From Haloarcula sebkhae (lineage in GTDB: Archaea > Halobacteriota > Halobacteria > Halobacteriales > Haloarculaceae): a DNA stretch of 64,000 nt. Position numbers and translations under genes: made by a program. The stretch's first letter is position 1, and each line of letters starts with the position of its first letter. The notes under the pieces were generated by a model. That model saw only the letters and a list, made by a program, of their open reading frames with translations, did no database searches and had not been told where the DNA came from. This document shows, one piece after another, positions 51,274-60,950 of the stretch. The DNA lies in contig NZ_BMPD01000005.1 in NCBI RefSeq assembly GCF_014647415.1, positions 303,916 through 367,915 on the forward strand. The letters run 5' to 3'.

Positions 51274-51511
51274 CACCAGGTGTAGCTGTCTAAATTGCCA
51301 GAATTCGATTTCGACCGACCGGCCGTTGCGGATCTCGCTGCCGACCGCCCCGTCGGTGAGCTTTTGAGTGCAGTATCTCAGCCGATGTCTGACCACTATC
51401 CGAAGTGGCCGTAGGTACGATCGCCAGTATAAACGATACGCCTTCTGGATTATCGATTCAGTAGGGGCAACGCACTCGTCTCGCTAGCATTGTCACGCCA
51501 GGTCGTCCGGA

Positions 51512-52102
51512 TCAGCCATCCCAGTACGCCGGTTCGTTACGGGGCTTCCACTTTATCGAGCACCCTCTGGATGGTTTCTCGACTGCCGTAATCTGATCGC
51601 CATCGAGCAACGTTTCGATGTGTGCGGCCATCTCTCGCTCGCTCGGTTCGTCGTCCGGGTTCGGCGCGTCGTCGAGGCGGCCGTGGTACGCCAACTTGAA
51701 CGTCCCATTGTCGTCCCGGAACAGGAACGGATCGGGGGTACAGCGAGCGCCGTACGCGGCTGCGACATCCTGAGACACGTCGAATAGATACGCGTCGTAC
51801 TGTATTTCGCCGCGCTCGACGAGTTCCTGCATCCGCTCGAACGAGTCTTCAGGGTACTCCTCAGGGTCGTTGGAATTGATTCCGACAACCGCGAGGTCGT
51901 CGTATTCCGTCGCGAGGCGGTTTAGCTCCCCGATCTTCGCTTTCGCGTACGGACAGTGGTTGCACGTAAACACGACCAGTAGTGCGTCCGTGTCCGCGAA
52001 ATCCGACAGTGAGTACGTCGTCCCGTCCGCTCCCGGCAGTTCGAACGTCGGTGCTTCGTCCCCACGTCCGAGCACGTCGGACTCCGAATCGAGTGAGACC
52101 AT
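51512..52102 (-). CDS. Thioredoxin-fold redoxin (AhpC/TSA-like)
   Basis: A 196-residue protein with the redoxin fold. It has GDEAPTFELPGADGTTYSLSDFADTDALLVVFTCNHCPYAKAKIGELN, where C-N-H-C is the redox site, then VVGINSNDPEEYPEDSFERM, VAAAYGARCTPDPFLFRDD and a C-terminal GCSIKWKP. The CNHCPYAK motif is typical of a thioredoxin-like family in halophiles with a resolving Cys, so a thiol peroxidase or disulfide oxidoreductase role is likely. It stands alone between a small acidic protein and a winged-helix regulator. Confidence 0.9.
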   Translation of the reverse strand: MVSLDSESDVLGRGDEAPTFELPGADGTTYSLSDFADTDALLVVFTCNHCPYAKAKIGELNRLATEYDDLAVVGINSNDPEEYPEDSFERMQELVERGEIQYDAYLFDVSQDVAAAYGARCTPDPFLFRDDNGTFKLAYHGRLDDAPNPDDEPSEREMAAHIETLLDGDQITAVEKPSRGCSIKWKPRNEPAYWDG

Positions 52103-52177
52103 CGTCGTCCACTACGGCTGTCGCCGCTAAAAGTCCACGGACGCTCTACACTGATTTCTGAGGCGACCGCTTTTTGT

Positions 52178-52510
52178 TCAATTGTCCGCCTCTTCCGATG
52201 TCGCTGCCGCAGTATCAAAGGCCTTCGCTGCCTCGAACGCGGCGCTCCCGTCATCGACTGAGAACAGCGTCTCTTTCCCCTCCGCTTCGTGTTTTTCCAG
52301 TAATCCGACCGTCACCAGCTCTTCGAGCGTCCCATCGAGGTACAGCGTCTTCAGCGGCACGCCGGCTGCCTCGCTCAAGGCCGTTTTCGTGTACTTCTCG
52401 TCCGCATCGAGGCGGAGTATTGTGTCAATAACCGTCGCCGCCTTGTCGTGGTTCGCAATGTGCGCCCATCCCGTGTCAGAACCAGCCCGCTGGCCACCCT
52501 CTTCGAACAT
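52178..52510 (-). CDS. Small winged-helix regulator
   Basis: A 110-residue protein, MFEEGGQRAGSDTGWAHIANHDKAATVIDTILRLDADEKYTKTALSEAAGVPLKTLYLDGTLEELVTVGLLEKHEAEGKETLFSVDDGSAAFEAAKAFDTAAATSEEADN in outline: an N-terminal helix, a winged helix with KYTKTALSEAAGVPLKTLYLDGTLEELVTVGLLEKH, and a small C-terminal extension. It lacks cysteines. The ATG at 52510 is ~25 bases downstream of a TTTTAATATC element on this strand, so leaderless. Function is unknown. Confidence 0.83.
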   Translation of the reverse strand: MFEEGGQRAGSDTGWAHIANHDKAATVIDTILRLDADEKYTKTALSEAAGVPLKTLYLDGTLEELVTVGLLEKHEAEGKETLFSVDDGSAAFEAAKAFDTAAATSEEADN

Positions 52511-52627
52511 TAGTCGACACCTAACCGGCAGAGATATTAAAACCGTCTGGTGTATTTCGGCCCAAATGATGTGACCCTCTCCCACTATTGAGCAAGGCTT
52601 TTGTCCGCGTCACTCTGCTGGCACTGT

Positions 52628-53122
52628 ATGAGCAGTCGCCGCGAGATACTCGACCTGCTACGTGAGAACGCTCGCTACACGACCGAGGACATCGCTCGGT
52701 TGACCGATTACTCCGAGAGCGAGGTAGCCGAGATTATCGAGGAATTCGAGGAGGCAGGTATCATTCGCGGCTACCAAGCAGTCGTCGACTGGAACGCGGT
52801 CGAGAGCGACGAGGAACGCGTCCGCGCCACCGTCGAACTCAACGTCACGCTGGACCGTGAAACCAGCTACGACGACATCTCTGAGCGGATCGCGAAGTTT
52901 CCGGAAGTGACGTCGTTGCGCCTCGTCAGCGGTGACTACGACTTCGATCTGGAGGTCGAGGGCGATTCGATGCGCGAAGTGTCGCATTTCATCAGCGACA
53001 AAATCGCGCCGATCCCCGAGATTACGCAGACGGTAACCCACTACATCATGGAGTCGTACAAGGAGCAGGGGATGGAGTTCGACGACCACGACGACGACGA
53101 CCGGTTGTCTGTCTCACCATGA
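52628..53122 (+). CDS. Lrp/AsnC family regulator coupled to an aminotransferase
   Basis: A 164-residue Lrp-type protein. The helix-turn-helix is SRREILDLLRENARYTTEDIARLTDYSESEVAEIIEEFEEAGIIRGYQAVVDW, and the RAM-like domain has VRATVELNVTLDRETSYDDISERIAKFPEVTSLRLVSGDYDFDLEVEGDSMREVSHFISDKIAPIPEITQTVTHYIMESYK. It ends with an acidic tail. The stop overlaps the aminotransferase start (ATGA), so translation is coupled, suggesting the pair regulate or use the same amino acid. Confidence 0.93.
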   Translation: MSSRREILDLLRENARYTTEDIARLTDYSESEVAEIIEEFEEAGIIRGYQAVVDWNAVESDEERVRATVELNVTLDRETSYDDISERIAKFPEVTSLRLVSGDYDFDLEVEGDSMREVSHFISDKIAPIPEITQTVTHYIMESYKEQGMEFDDHDDDDRLSVSP

Positions 53123-54264
53123 CGTTCGAGCCGGCAGACAGAGTCGACAGCGTGCCACCCTCGGGCATCCGTCGGTTCTTCGAACTGGCCGAGGAGATGG
53201 ACGACATCATCTCGCTTGGGGTCGGTGAACCGGATTTCTCGGCCCCGTGGGCGGCCCGTGAAGCCGCGATTGCGTCGCTCGAACGCGGCCAGACGTCCTA
53301 CACCGCCAATCGCGGGAAACGGGAGCTCCGGGAACGCATCGCGGACTACGAAGCGGCGGCGCACAACCTGCAGTACGACCCTGCTGAGGAAATCCTCGTC
53401 ACGGCGGGGGCGAGCGAAGGGCTGGATCTCGCGTTTCGGGCACTGCTGAACCCCGGCGATTCGATCGCTATCGCCCAGCCCTGCTATGTCTCGTACGTCC
53501 CCGGTGCGACGTTCGCCGGTATCGACGTTGTCGACGTTCCGACACGCGCGGCAGACGAGTTCAAGCTCACCCGAGAGGTGCTGGAATCGTCCGGTGCGGC
53601 CGAGGCTGACGCGCTCGTGTACTGTTACCCGAACAACCCGACCGGAGCGACGATGACGGCCGAGGAGATGGCGGATGTGGCGGCTTTTTGCCGCGAAAAC
53701 GATCTCCTCGTGTTCGCCGACGAGATCTACGCCGACCTCACGTACGAACACGACCACACGTCTATCGCTACCCTCCCCGGGATGCGTGAGCGGACCGTCG
53801 TGTTCAACGGCTTTTCGAAGGCGTTCGCGATGACAGGGTTCAGACTGGGGTACGCGATGGCCCCCCCAGAGGCTATCGAGGCGATGAACCGAATCCATCA
53901 GTACTCCATGCTTTCGGCCCCGACGACGGCCCAGCACGCCGCTATCGAAGCGCTCAACAACTGCCGCGACGAGGTTACGGAGATGGCCGCGCAGTACGAT
54001 CGCCGACGGAAGTACGTCCTCACGCGCTTCGAAGAGATGGGACTTGACTGCTTCCCGGCGTCCGGGGCGTTCTACGCGTTCCCGGAGTGTCCCTGGGACG
54101 ATGCCGGTGAGTTCGCCGAGAGTCTGCTGCAAGAAAAGCGGGTCGCAGTCGTGCCCGGAACCGCCTTTGGTGAGGGCGGATCGGGCCACCTCCGTGTGTC
54201 GTACGCGACCGGTCTCGACGATCTCAAAGAAGCGATGGCCCGGATCGAGTCGTTCCTTAATTGA
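53119..54264 (+). CDS. PLP-dependent class I/II aminotransferase
   Basis: A 381-residue fold-type I aminotransferase. The signature includes LGVGEPDFSAPWAAREAAIASLERGQTSYTANRG, LVTAGASEGLDLAFRAL, VYCYPNNPTGATMTAEEM, LVFADEIYADLTYEHDHTSIATLPG, FNGFSKAFAMTGFRLGYAM (with the PLP Lys in SKAFAMTGFRLG), and the C-terminal GHLRVSYATGLDDLKEAMARIESFL with the substrate Arg. Family: aspartate/aromatic/alanine-type. It is coupled to the Lrp regulator upstream. The exact substrate is unknown. Confidence 0.95.
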   Translation: MTFEPADRVDSVPPSGIRRFFELAEEMDDIISLGVGEPDFSAPWAAREAAIASLERGQTSYTANRGKRELRERIADYEAAAHNLQYDPAEEILVTAGASEGLDLAFRALLNPGDSIAIAQPCYVSYVPGATFAGIDVVDVPTRAADEFKLTREVLESSGAAEADALVYCYPNNPTGATMTAEEMADVAAFCRENDLLVFADEIYADLTYEHDHTSIATLPGMRERTVVFNGFSKAFAMTGFRLGYAMAPPEAIEAMNRIHQYSMLSAPTTAQHAAIEALNNCRDEVTEMAAQYDRRRKYVLTRFEEMGLDCFPASGAFYAFPECPWDDAGEFAESLLQEKRVAVVPGTAFGEGGSGHLRVSYATGLDDLKEAMARIESFLN

Positions 54265-54401
54265 CAACTACTCCCGGCGAAACATTCAGTACGGTTCACT
54301 TACTACCGTGAGGAGACCGTGATACAATTACCCGGAAACTCTTTTTCAGTGACAGTTAGTGGGGGTAAAGTTTTTTCCTGCCTAACGGGAGATGAATAAC
54401 A

Positions 54402-56894
54402 ATGGCTATCGATGATACTGGGGGAGGTGAGTCAGATCAGGTCAACGGTGGGGGAAACCTGACTGACGAGCCTGTACGGGTCGGCGAATATACGTGGGAT
54501 GATCTTCGGCGGGAGGTACACGATGGGGGGCGGTTCGATCGGAGCGTGTACCTCGGCTTCGAGCCGAGAGAACTCAGTCAGCGACTCGAAGACGCGGCAA
54601 GTGCCGGGAAAACACTGCAAGCGCCGTTCGAAGAGTATCTCGACCCGACCACGACACCAGTCGCGAAAGACATCTACACGTGGGAGCATTTCAAACAGGA
54701 GTACTATTACGAGGACGGCAGTCTCCCCCGTGACAGTGACGGCGAGGTCATCCCTTTTCACGAAAGCGAGTATCTGAACTTCGACCCCGAACACACGGAG
54801 AACAGGCTGTCCGCCGCCGAAGACATCGCCAGTGAACTGCATGAGTACGTCGACGAAAACACCGTCGACGTGAACCCGGAACTGGACGAAGACGAGTTTT
54901 TCTCGACACGGGACGGCCACACGACCGTCGTCAACCGCTACGACCTCGAAAAAGCCGTTCCCCAGTCGAAGAAATCTCACTTCAACGAACTGGAACGGTA
55001 CTGGGTCAACAAGCCCTACGCCTGCGTCATCATCTTCCACTCACGAAAAGAGAACGAGAAAAAGTACTACGTCATTGAGCCGTACCTCACCGATATTGAG
55101 ATCGACCTTCGGGAGTTCCTCTCGGGCAAGCTCAAAACCGCAATCAAGTATTCTGAGGACGACGTGATCGTTCAGGGGACCGACGCCGACCGGGCACAGG
55201 TCATCCAGCGGGAGGCCGAACAACTCCTCTCGCGGTACGACCTCTACAACGGTTCGGTCTCCAGTAGCGATGAAGAGAGCGTTCTCGGACAGGTCAAGGA
55301 ACTGTTCGGGATCGAATCGGAGACGCAAAGCGAAACCACGGGACCGCTCTCAGGTATTTCGACACGTCCCGAGCCGGCTATCCTCGAAGACGACGACCCG
55401 AAACTGAACGAGTATCAGGTCGAGAAGCTGCTGTACATGCTCAAACGGGACTTCGTCGGCTACGCCCGGATCGATGGTGTCAAACACGACATCAACGTGG
55501 AGGACATCTCTTGTGACGGGTACAACTCCCGGGTGTTCGTCTATCACACCGACTACGAGCAGATCATCTCGAACGTCCAACACGGCGAAGGCGAACTTGA
55601 TGACTTCGTCGTGAAACTCGCCCAGCGCTCGGGCAAGGGTATCTCGAAGCGACAGCCACAGGTCGACGCGACCCTGCCGGATGGATCGCGTGCGCAACTG
55701 ACGCTGGGTCGTGAGGTGTCCGACCACGGGACGAACTACACCATCCGGCAGTTCAAAGATGTGCCGTTCACGCCGATCGACCTCATCAACTGGAACACCT
55801 TTTCGCTGGACGAGATGGCGTTCCTCTGGCTCTGTATCGAGAACAACAAGAGCCTCATCTTCGCCGGCGGTACTGCTTCGGGGAAGACCACGAGCCTGAA
55901 CGCCGTCTCGCTGTTCATCCCATCGAACTCCAAGATCGTCTCTATCGAGGACACGCGTGAGGTCGAACTGCCACAGCGCAACTGGGTGGCCAGCGTCACG
56001 CGCCCATCCTTCGGCGAGGACGACAAGGGCGACGTTGACGAGTTCGATCTGCTTGAGGCCGCCCTCCGTCAGCGTCCCGACTACATCGTCATGGGGGAGA
56101 TCCGTGGCGAGGAAGGCCGCACGCTGTTCCAGGTCATGTCGACCGGCCACACCACCTACACCACGTTCCACGCCGACTCCGTCGGCGAGGTTATCAAGCG
56201 GTTCACGACCGAGCCGATCAACGTCTCGAAGACGCTGTTTACCGCGCTCGACTTGGTGTCGATCCAGACCCAGACGCGGGTCGACGGCAACAAGGTCCGG
56301 CGGAACAAGTCGCTGACCGAAATCAACGAGTACTCCGCGGAGAACGACGAGATCAACGTTCGGGACGTGTACGAGTGGCGCGCCGAGACGGACGAGTACA
56401 TCCAGATGGGGAACTCGAACACGCTCGAAGAGATCAAGTTCGACCGCGGGTGGACCCAGGATAAACTCGACGAGGAACTGTTCAAGCGCAAGGTCGTCCT
56501 CGCGTACCTCATCGAGAAGGGGCTGAACACCTACACGCAGGTCGCAGCGACTATTCAGGCGTTCATCAACGACCCCGACACCATTCTCACGCTCATCGCC
56601 AACGATCAACTCGAACTGTCACTCGAGGACCTCCGGGAGATGGAATCTGTCAAGATCGACATCGACCCGGAAAAAGAGGAGATGGTGCCTCGGCCGGACG
56701 CGCCCCCGGAGATGGTCGAGGAGACCAAGCAGGTGCTAGACAACGCCCAGCCGCTGTTCAACACGTACAAGAGCCGCGAAACGCCGGACATCGTTTCGGC
56801 GCTGATGGACGATTCCGAGGAGAGCGCTGACGAAGACAGTATCGACTTTGGCCAGTTCGTTCCGAAGGCCGGAGCGGAGGCAGATAGCGAATGA
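54402..56894 (+). CDS. pilB3: Type IV pilus assembly ATPase (PilB/VirB11-like)
   Basis: An 830-residue type II/IV secretion ATPase that powers pilin assembly. The Walker A is FAGGTASGKTTS (near residue 490), the Asp box SIEDTREVELPQRN, then DYIVMGEIRGEEGRTLFQVMSTGHTTYTTFHADSVGEVIKRFTTEP with the Walker B and His box. The N-terminal ~350 residues contain repeated YTWDD/YTWEHF segments (residues 30 and 92), an archaeal extension. A TAAAGTTTTTTCC element ~30 bases upstream would be the promoter. It starts the operon; the stop overlaps pilC. The gene order and sizes match haloarchaeal pilB3-pilC3, so the symbol is by synteny. Confidence 0.92.
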   Translation: MAIDDTGGGESDQVNGGGNLTDEPVRVGEYTWDDLRREVHDGGRFDRSVYLGFEPRELSQRLEDAASAGKTLQAPFEEYLDPTTTPVAKDIYTWEHFKQEYYYEDGSLPRDSDGEVIPFHESEYLNFDPEHTENRLSAAEDIASELHEYVDENTVDVNPELDEDEFFSTRDGHTTVVNRYDLEKAVPQSKKSHFNELERYWVNKPYACVIIFHSRKENEKKYYVIEPYLTDIEIDLREFLSGKLKTAIKYSEDDVIVQGTDADRAQVIQREAEQLLSRYDLYNGSVSSSDEESVLGQVKELFGIESETQSETTGPLSGISTRPEPAILEDDDPKLNEYQVEKLLYMLKRDFVGYARIDGVKHDINVEDISCDGYNSRVFVYHTDYEQIISNVQHGEGELDDFVVKLAQRSGKGISKRQPQVDATLPDGSRAQLTLGREVSDHGTNYTIRQFKDVPFTPIDLINWNTFSLDEMAFLWLCIENNKSLIFAGGTASGKTTSLNAVSLFIPSNSKIVSIEDTREVELPQRNWVASVTRPSFGEDDKGDVDEFDLLEAALRQRPDYIVMGEIRGEEGRTLFQVMSTGHTTYTTFHADSVGEVIKRFTTEPINVSKTLFTALDLVSIQTQTRVDGNKVRRNKSLTEINEYSAENDEINVRDVYEWRAETDEYIQMGNSNTLEEIKFDRGWTQDKLDEELFKRKVVLAYLIEKGLNTYTQVAATIQAFINDPDTILTLIANDQLELSLEDLREMESVKIDIDPEKEEMVPRPDAPPEMVEETKQVLDNAQPLFNTYKSRETPDIVSALMDDSEESADEDSIDFGQFVPKAGAEADSE

Positions 56895-58927
56895 GCCTCG
56901 ACACACCGGGTCAGCAACAGGTGGGCAGCGGCGGTGCGCTCGGTGACACGTTCTACCCGGCGTACCAGATGGTGTTCGACGACGAGGGCGACTTCGTCAA
57001 CAGTGTCGAGAACAAACTCGCGGAGGCCCGGATGGCCGACAACGTCGAGATGTTCCTCGCACGCGCGCTCGCGGTCGGCGTCATTGCGGGGCTCGCACTG
57101 TGGCTCGTCGGCACGTTCCTCGGGTATCTGCTGGTCCAGTTGCTGTTTACTGGCGGGGAAGCACCGACGCTCATCGGGATTCCAGTGTCAGAGAGCGTCT
57201 CAGAGACCCTCGCCGTGCTGAAACTCCCCTTCCTCGTCATCGTGACTGGGCTCGTCTTCGGTGCTATCGGGTTCGGTATCGGATTCGGATCACTGGTCTC
57301 GATACCGTATTTCCGTGCGAGCGCACGCGAGCGCGAAATCAACGTCCTGTTGTCCGACTCGATCTCGTTCATGTATGCGCTGTCCGTGGGCGGACTCAAC
57401 CAACTCGAAATTCTGCAGTCGATGGGGAAGGCCGAAGACACGTACGGTGAGGTCGCAAAGGAGTTCCAGTCCATCGTGCTGGAGACGGAGTACTTCGATA
57501 CCGACTACCGGACCGCTGTCCGGAACCAGGCGCTGCAAACCCCGTCGGACGAACTATCCCAATTCCTGACGGATATGCTCTCTATCATTAACTCCGGCGG
57601 GGACATGACCTCCTTCCTCGAAGATCAGAAGGAAAAGCACATGCGAACCGCCCGGCAGGAACAGGAGAAGATGCTGGAGACGCTGGAGCTGTTCGGCGAG
57701 ATGTACATGACGCTCTCGCTGTTCCCACTGCTTCTCATTATCATTCTGGTCATCATGTCGATGATGGGCAACGCACAGAAATCCCTCATTTACGGGACCG
57801 TATACGGGCTAATTCCCCTGACAGGTCTGGGATTTCTGGTCCTCGTCTCGACTGTCACGCAGGACTCTATCGGGGACGGCTATCTGCGTTCGAGCCCCGG
57901 CGAGAAGGAACTCGTCGTCGACGAAGGTGTCGGCGTGTTCAACCTCGGGCTCATCGAGAGCTACACAGGGACCTACAGCGTCTTCGACCGGATCAAGAGT
58001 CGGGAGGGAACCCACGAACTCCTCGCTATCCTTACGCGCCCCGACCTGTTCTTCCGGGACCATCCGCTGTTAGTGCTGTGGCTGACAGTTCCGCTGTCAA
58101 TTCTCGCCATCGTTGCGGCGATCGTCATCGGCTGGGCCCCGCTATCGCTGGATGGGATGATCGCCGTCCCGGTCCGCTCGACGTTCTTCTGGGTGTACGT
58201 CCCGATGTACATCAACTTCATCCCGCTGATGATTTTCTACGAGTGGAACCAGCGCTCGCGGAAGGCGATAATCGGGAAGCTCTCCGAAAACCTCCGGAAG
58301 CTCGCATCAGCCAACGATACCGGGATGACGCTGCTGGAGTCGGTCAAGGTTGTCTCCGAGACGTCCTCCGGAAAGCTCTCAGAGGAGTTCGAGACAATCC
58401 ACGCAAAGGTAAACTACGGCACGAGCCTGAAAGACGCGCTTCGGGAATTCAACAACAAGTACAACGTCCCGCGGCTGGCGCGGACAGTCAAGCTCATCGC
58501 AGAGGCACAGGAAGCCTCCAGCCAGATTCAGGACGTGCTCTCGACGGCTGCCCAGGCCTCGGAGAATCAAGACGACATCGAACGCGAACGAAAATCCCGG
58601 ACGCGGATGCAGACGGTCATTATCCTGATGACGTACCTGACGTTGCTCGGCGTGATGGCGCTGCTGAAGACACAGTTCCTCGATGTGATGTCGGGACTGG
58701 CGACGCAGGCCTCCGGGTCAAGTAGTTCGAGCGCGCCCGGCGGCGGCTTCGGTGGCAGCGTCGACACGGAACTACTGTCGATGCTGTTCTTCCATGCAGT
58801 GACGCTACAGGCGCTGCTGTCGTCGTTTATCGCCGGCTATATTCGGGAAGTGAAACTTGTCGCAGGCGTAAAATTCGCAGTCGTCCTGTCGACGATTGCA
58901 CTGGTGGTGTGGATCGCCGTGGGCTAG
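56891..58927 (+). CDS. pilC3: Pilus assembly membrane protein (PilC/TadC-like)
   Basis: A 678-residue membrane protein with two T2SSF-like modules: the first around residues 150-290 (LLSDSISFMYALSVGGLNQLEILQSMGKAEDTYGEVAKEFQSI), the second around 470-560 (IIGKLSENLRKLASANDTGMTLLESVKVVSETSSGKLSEEFETIHAKVNYGTSLKDALREFNN), each followed by transmembrane segments, and an N-terminal pair of spans. It is the platform of the pilus machine in the cytoplasmic membrane. Its ATG overlaps the pilB stop by four bases. It is followed by five small pilin-like proteins. Comparable to haloarchaeal PilC3. Confidence 0.92.
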   Translation: MSLDTPGQQQVGSGGALGDTFYPAYQMVFDDEGDFVNSVENKLAEARMADNVEMFLARALAVGVIAGLALWLVGTFLGYLLVQLLFTGGEAPTLIGIPVSESVSETLAVLKLPFLVIVTGLVFGAIGFGIGFGSLVSIPYFRASAREREINVLLSDSISFMYALSVGGLNQLEILQSMGKAEDTYGEVAKEFQSIVLETEYFDTDYRTAVRNQALQTPSDELSQFLTDMLSIINSGGDMTSFLEDQKEKHMRTARQEQEKMLETLELFGEMYMTLSLFPLLLIIILVIMSMMGNAQKSLIYGTVYGLIPLTGLGFLVLVSTVTQDSIGDGYLRSSPGEKELVVDEGVGVFNLGLIESYTGTYSVFDRIKSREGTHELLAILTRPDLFFRDHPLLVLWLTVPLSILAIVAAIVIGWAPLSLDGMIAVPVRSTFFWVYVPMYINFIPLMIFYEWNQRSRKAIIGKLSENLRKLASANDTGMTLLESVKVVSETSSGKLSEEFETIHAKVNYGTSLKDALREFNNKYNVPRLARTVKLIAEAQEASSQIQDVLSTAAQASENQDDIERERKSRTRMQTVIILMTYLTLLGVMALLKTQFLDVMSGLATQASGSSSSSAPGGGFGGSVDTELLSMLFFHAVTLQALLSSFIAGYIREVKLVAGVKFAVVLSTIALVVWIAVG

Positions 58928-58984
58928 CATCGGACTCGCGGTTCGGCAGCGGACGTATCAAACAGCAAATGGGGTGTGTGGGAC

Positions 58985-59509
58985 ATGGATACAAGAGCAC
59001 AAACACCGCAGGACTTCGCCGTCGGGGTGAGCGTCCTGCTCGTGACGATAATCGGGGTATTGGCATTCGTACAGGGTAGTGCAGTCGGCGTGTACGAGTC
59101 CCCAGATGTACAGCGTAACCAACCAATTGCGGACAGGGCAGCAACGTATCTCGTCGAAAACCACTCGGTGGACGGCACACGGAATCTCGTTCGCTACAAC
59201 ACGAGTGGTGGGATCAATGCGTCCCTCAACGCGGATAGCCCCGATCTCGATGGTCTCAGGGACAACGCTGGACTCGATGTCGCGACGGAACGCCGCGTGA
59301 ACCCGCGGGTGAACGTAACGGTGGTCAACGCGTCAGCGCTCAAAGCAGGGACACGGGACCCGGCAGTTGATGGCCACGGCCAGCGGCTCGCCTGGGGACC
59401 GTCGGTTGACGGCCGGACGAACGTCGCGACCACATCTCGTGTGGTGAAACTGACCAACTCGACCGACCAGTGCGACGCGGTCTGCTGGCTCGTCGTGAGG
59501 GTGTGGTAA
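58985..59509 (+). CDS. Pilin-like/accessory protein 1 of the pil operon
   Basis: A 174-residue protein. After the short charged start MDTRAQTPQDF comes one hydrophobic segment AVGVSVLLVTIIGVLAFVQG (residues 12-31) and then an extracellular-type acidic domain with many Asn, and two Cys near the C-terminus (C167 and C171, QCDAVCW). No classical prepilin motif is present: the RAQTPQDF start has RA and a Phe before the hydrophobic segment, close to the haloarchaeal prepilin pattern but not exact. It ends just before the next gene (ATG two bases later) and belongs to the operon. Probably a minor pilin or pilus accessory protein. Confidence 0.8.
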   Translation: MDTRAQTPQDFAVGVSVLLVTIIGVLAFVQGSAVGVYESPDVQRNQPIADRAATYLVENHSVDGTRNLVRYNTSGGINASLNADSPDLDGLRDNAGLDVATERRVNPRVNVTVVNASALKAGTRDPAVDGHGQRLAWGPSVDGRTNVATTSRVVKLTNSTDQCDAVCWLVVRVW

Positions 59510-59511
59510 CG

Positions 59512-60084
59512 ATGCGTGGCCAAGCCTACACGTTGGAAGGGGTGCTCGCGGCTATCGTCGTTGTGACGGCGACCGTCTACGGCCTGTCGGCAGTCGACAC
59601 CGGCCCGTTCCAGACAGGTGCCCAGCAGCGGACAGCAGAACTGGAGAATCGTGCGAGCGACACGCTCTCACTGGCGGCAGAAACCGGAGCGCTGCACAAC
59701 GCGACGGCGTGTTACAGCGTCGGAACGCCGACACTCAACGGCAATCAGACGGGCAGTTCCACCGAGTTCGAGATGATGTTGAACCAGACCTTCGACCGCC
59801 AGGGCGACCAGTACAATCTCTACTTGAGCTACTGGGACCGTGACTCGGACGCGCGTCAGACTGCCCTTGTATCGCAGGAGTCTGATGAGAACGTCGCTGA
59901 GAGGCCGGCTGATGCGGCCGTCGCGACCGAAACGGTGACACTGACCGACGATATGCCAGCTCGAATCGGCGACTGCAGCAGTACTGGACCGCCCCTCTCG
60001 ACCGTCGACGGGTACTTCGCTCCTGACGCAGAGCCCGACTCTATCGTCTACAACGTCGTGGAGGTGCGTCTGATCGTATGGTAG
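59512..60084 (+). CDS. Pilin-like/accessory protein 2 of the pil operon
   Basis: A 190-residue protein starting MRGQAYTLEGVLAAIVVVTATVYGLSAV, a short charged N-terminus followed by one hydrophobic segment that includes a Glu at residue 9 (GQAYTLEGVLAAIV), a feature seen in type IV pilins where Glu5 of the mature protein is used in assembly. The rest is an acidic Asn-rich domain with Cys at C67 and C158. The start is two bases after the previous stop; the longer frame was rejected. Its 3' end overlaps the following gene. A minor pilin is the favoured reading. Confidence 0.82.
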   Translation: MRGQAYTLEGVLAAIVVVTATVYGLSAVDTGPFQTGAQQRTAELENRASDTLSLAAETGALHNATACYSVGTPTLNGNQTGSSTEFEMMLNQTFDRQGDQYNLYLSYWDRDSDARQTALVSQESDENVAERPADAAVATETVTLTDDMPARIGDCSSTGPPLSTVDGYFAPDAEPDSIVYNVVEVRLIVW

Positions 60085-60950
60085 CCAACGAGCGCGGGCA
60101 ACTGCTGTTGGTCGGCGGTATCGCTGTCGCTATCGTCGTATTCAGTACGATACTGTTTGCCCACAGTCTCGCTGTCACTGACAGTATCACGACTACCGGG
60201 AGTGCAGATACTATCGAACGTTCTGCTGACCGCGAAGCCTCTGTCGAACGCGACCTTGGACGACTCGCGGCCCAAACGCAGGGCGATGACCCCGATGGGT
60301 TTGAGGAGCGATACGAGAACGCGCTCCAGAATTACACACGGACACACAACCGGGTTGTCGCTAGCAGTGGCGGGACCTATCTCAACGCGACGCTGAACGA
60401 GTCGGCGTCGCTCGGCACAGAATTAAATCAGACGGTGCCCTCAAAGTTCCAAAACTCATCGGGTGGTCCGCAGAACGACTGGCCGGTTGCGAATGATGTC
60501 TCTCGCATTGCAGTATTCAACCTCACTGCGGACGTCATTGGTGGTTCGATGAATACTTTCACCGTCGTCATTCGAAACGGCTCTACGGACCTGACAGTGT
60601 CAATTGAGCCGAGCACAGTTGATGGTGGAAACAATGTCACGGTCGACGGAAAGACGCAGTGTTATAATAGTAATGGAACTGCCAACGTCGACGTCGACCT
60701 GGTTGCTGGTTCGTGTACTGTCGGAAGCAACAGCAGTTCCTTCGATAGCTACCACAGCCTCGACCCTCCGTACTCAGTGGAAATAGAGAACGGAAATAAG
60801 GCCGAGGGAACGTACCGCTTCGCAGCCACGGGGACCTTCCCGCGTGGAGACACCGCGCCGTATCCCGTCGTTCCCGCTGTCGACACAACATACGATACGC
60901 CATCTGCGAGCTACAACCGAACAGTTCTCGTGGAGGTGGACGACGGATGA
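60078..60950 (+). CDS. Pilin-like/accessory protein 3 of the pil operon
   Basis: A 290-residue protein. The N-terminus MVANERGQLLLVGGIAVAIVVFSTILFAHSLAV is a charged start then one hydrophobic segment, in the pattern ERGQLLLVGGIAVAIV that resembles bacterial TadE/prepilin-like N-termini. The remaining 255 residues are acidic and Asn/Ser/Thr rich with many N-x-S/T sites, and two Cys (C194 and C209). It starts within the 3' end of the previous gene (7-base overlap) and stops overlapping the next start (ATGA). The role is presumed to be a minor pilin or tip subunit. Confidence 0.82.
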   Translation: MVANERGQLLLVGGIAVAIVVFSTILFAHSLAVTDSITTTGSADTIERSADREASVERDLGRLAAQTQGDDPDGFEERYENALQNYTRTHNRVVASSGGTYLNATLNESASLGTELNQTVPSKFQNSSGGPQNDWPVANDVSRIAVFNLTADVIGGSMNTFTVVIRNGSTDLTVSIEPSTVDGGNNVTVDGKTQCYNSNGTANVDVDLVAGSCTVGSNSSSFDSYHSLDPPYSVEIENGNKAEGTYRFAATGTFPRGDTAPYPVVPAVDTTYDTPSASYNRTVLVEVDDG

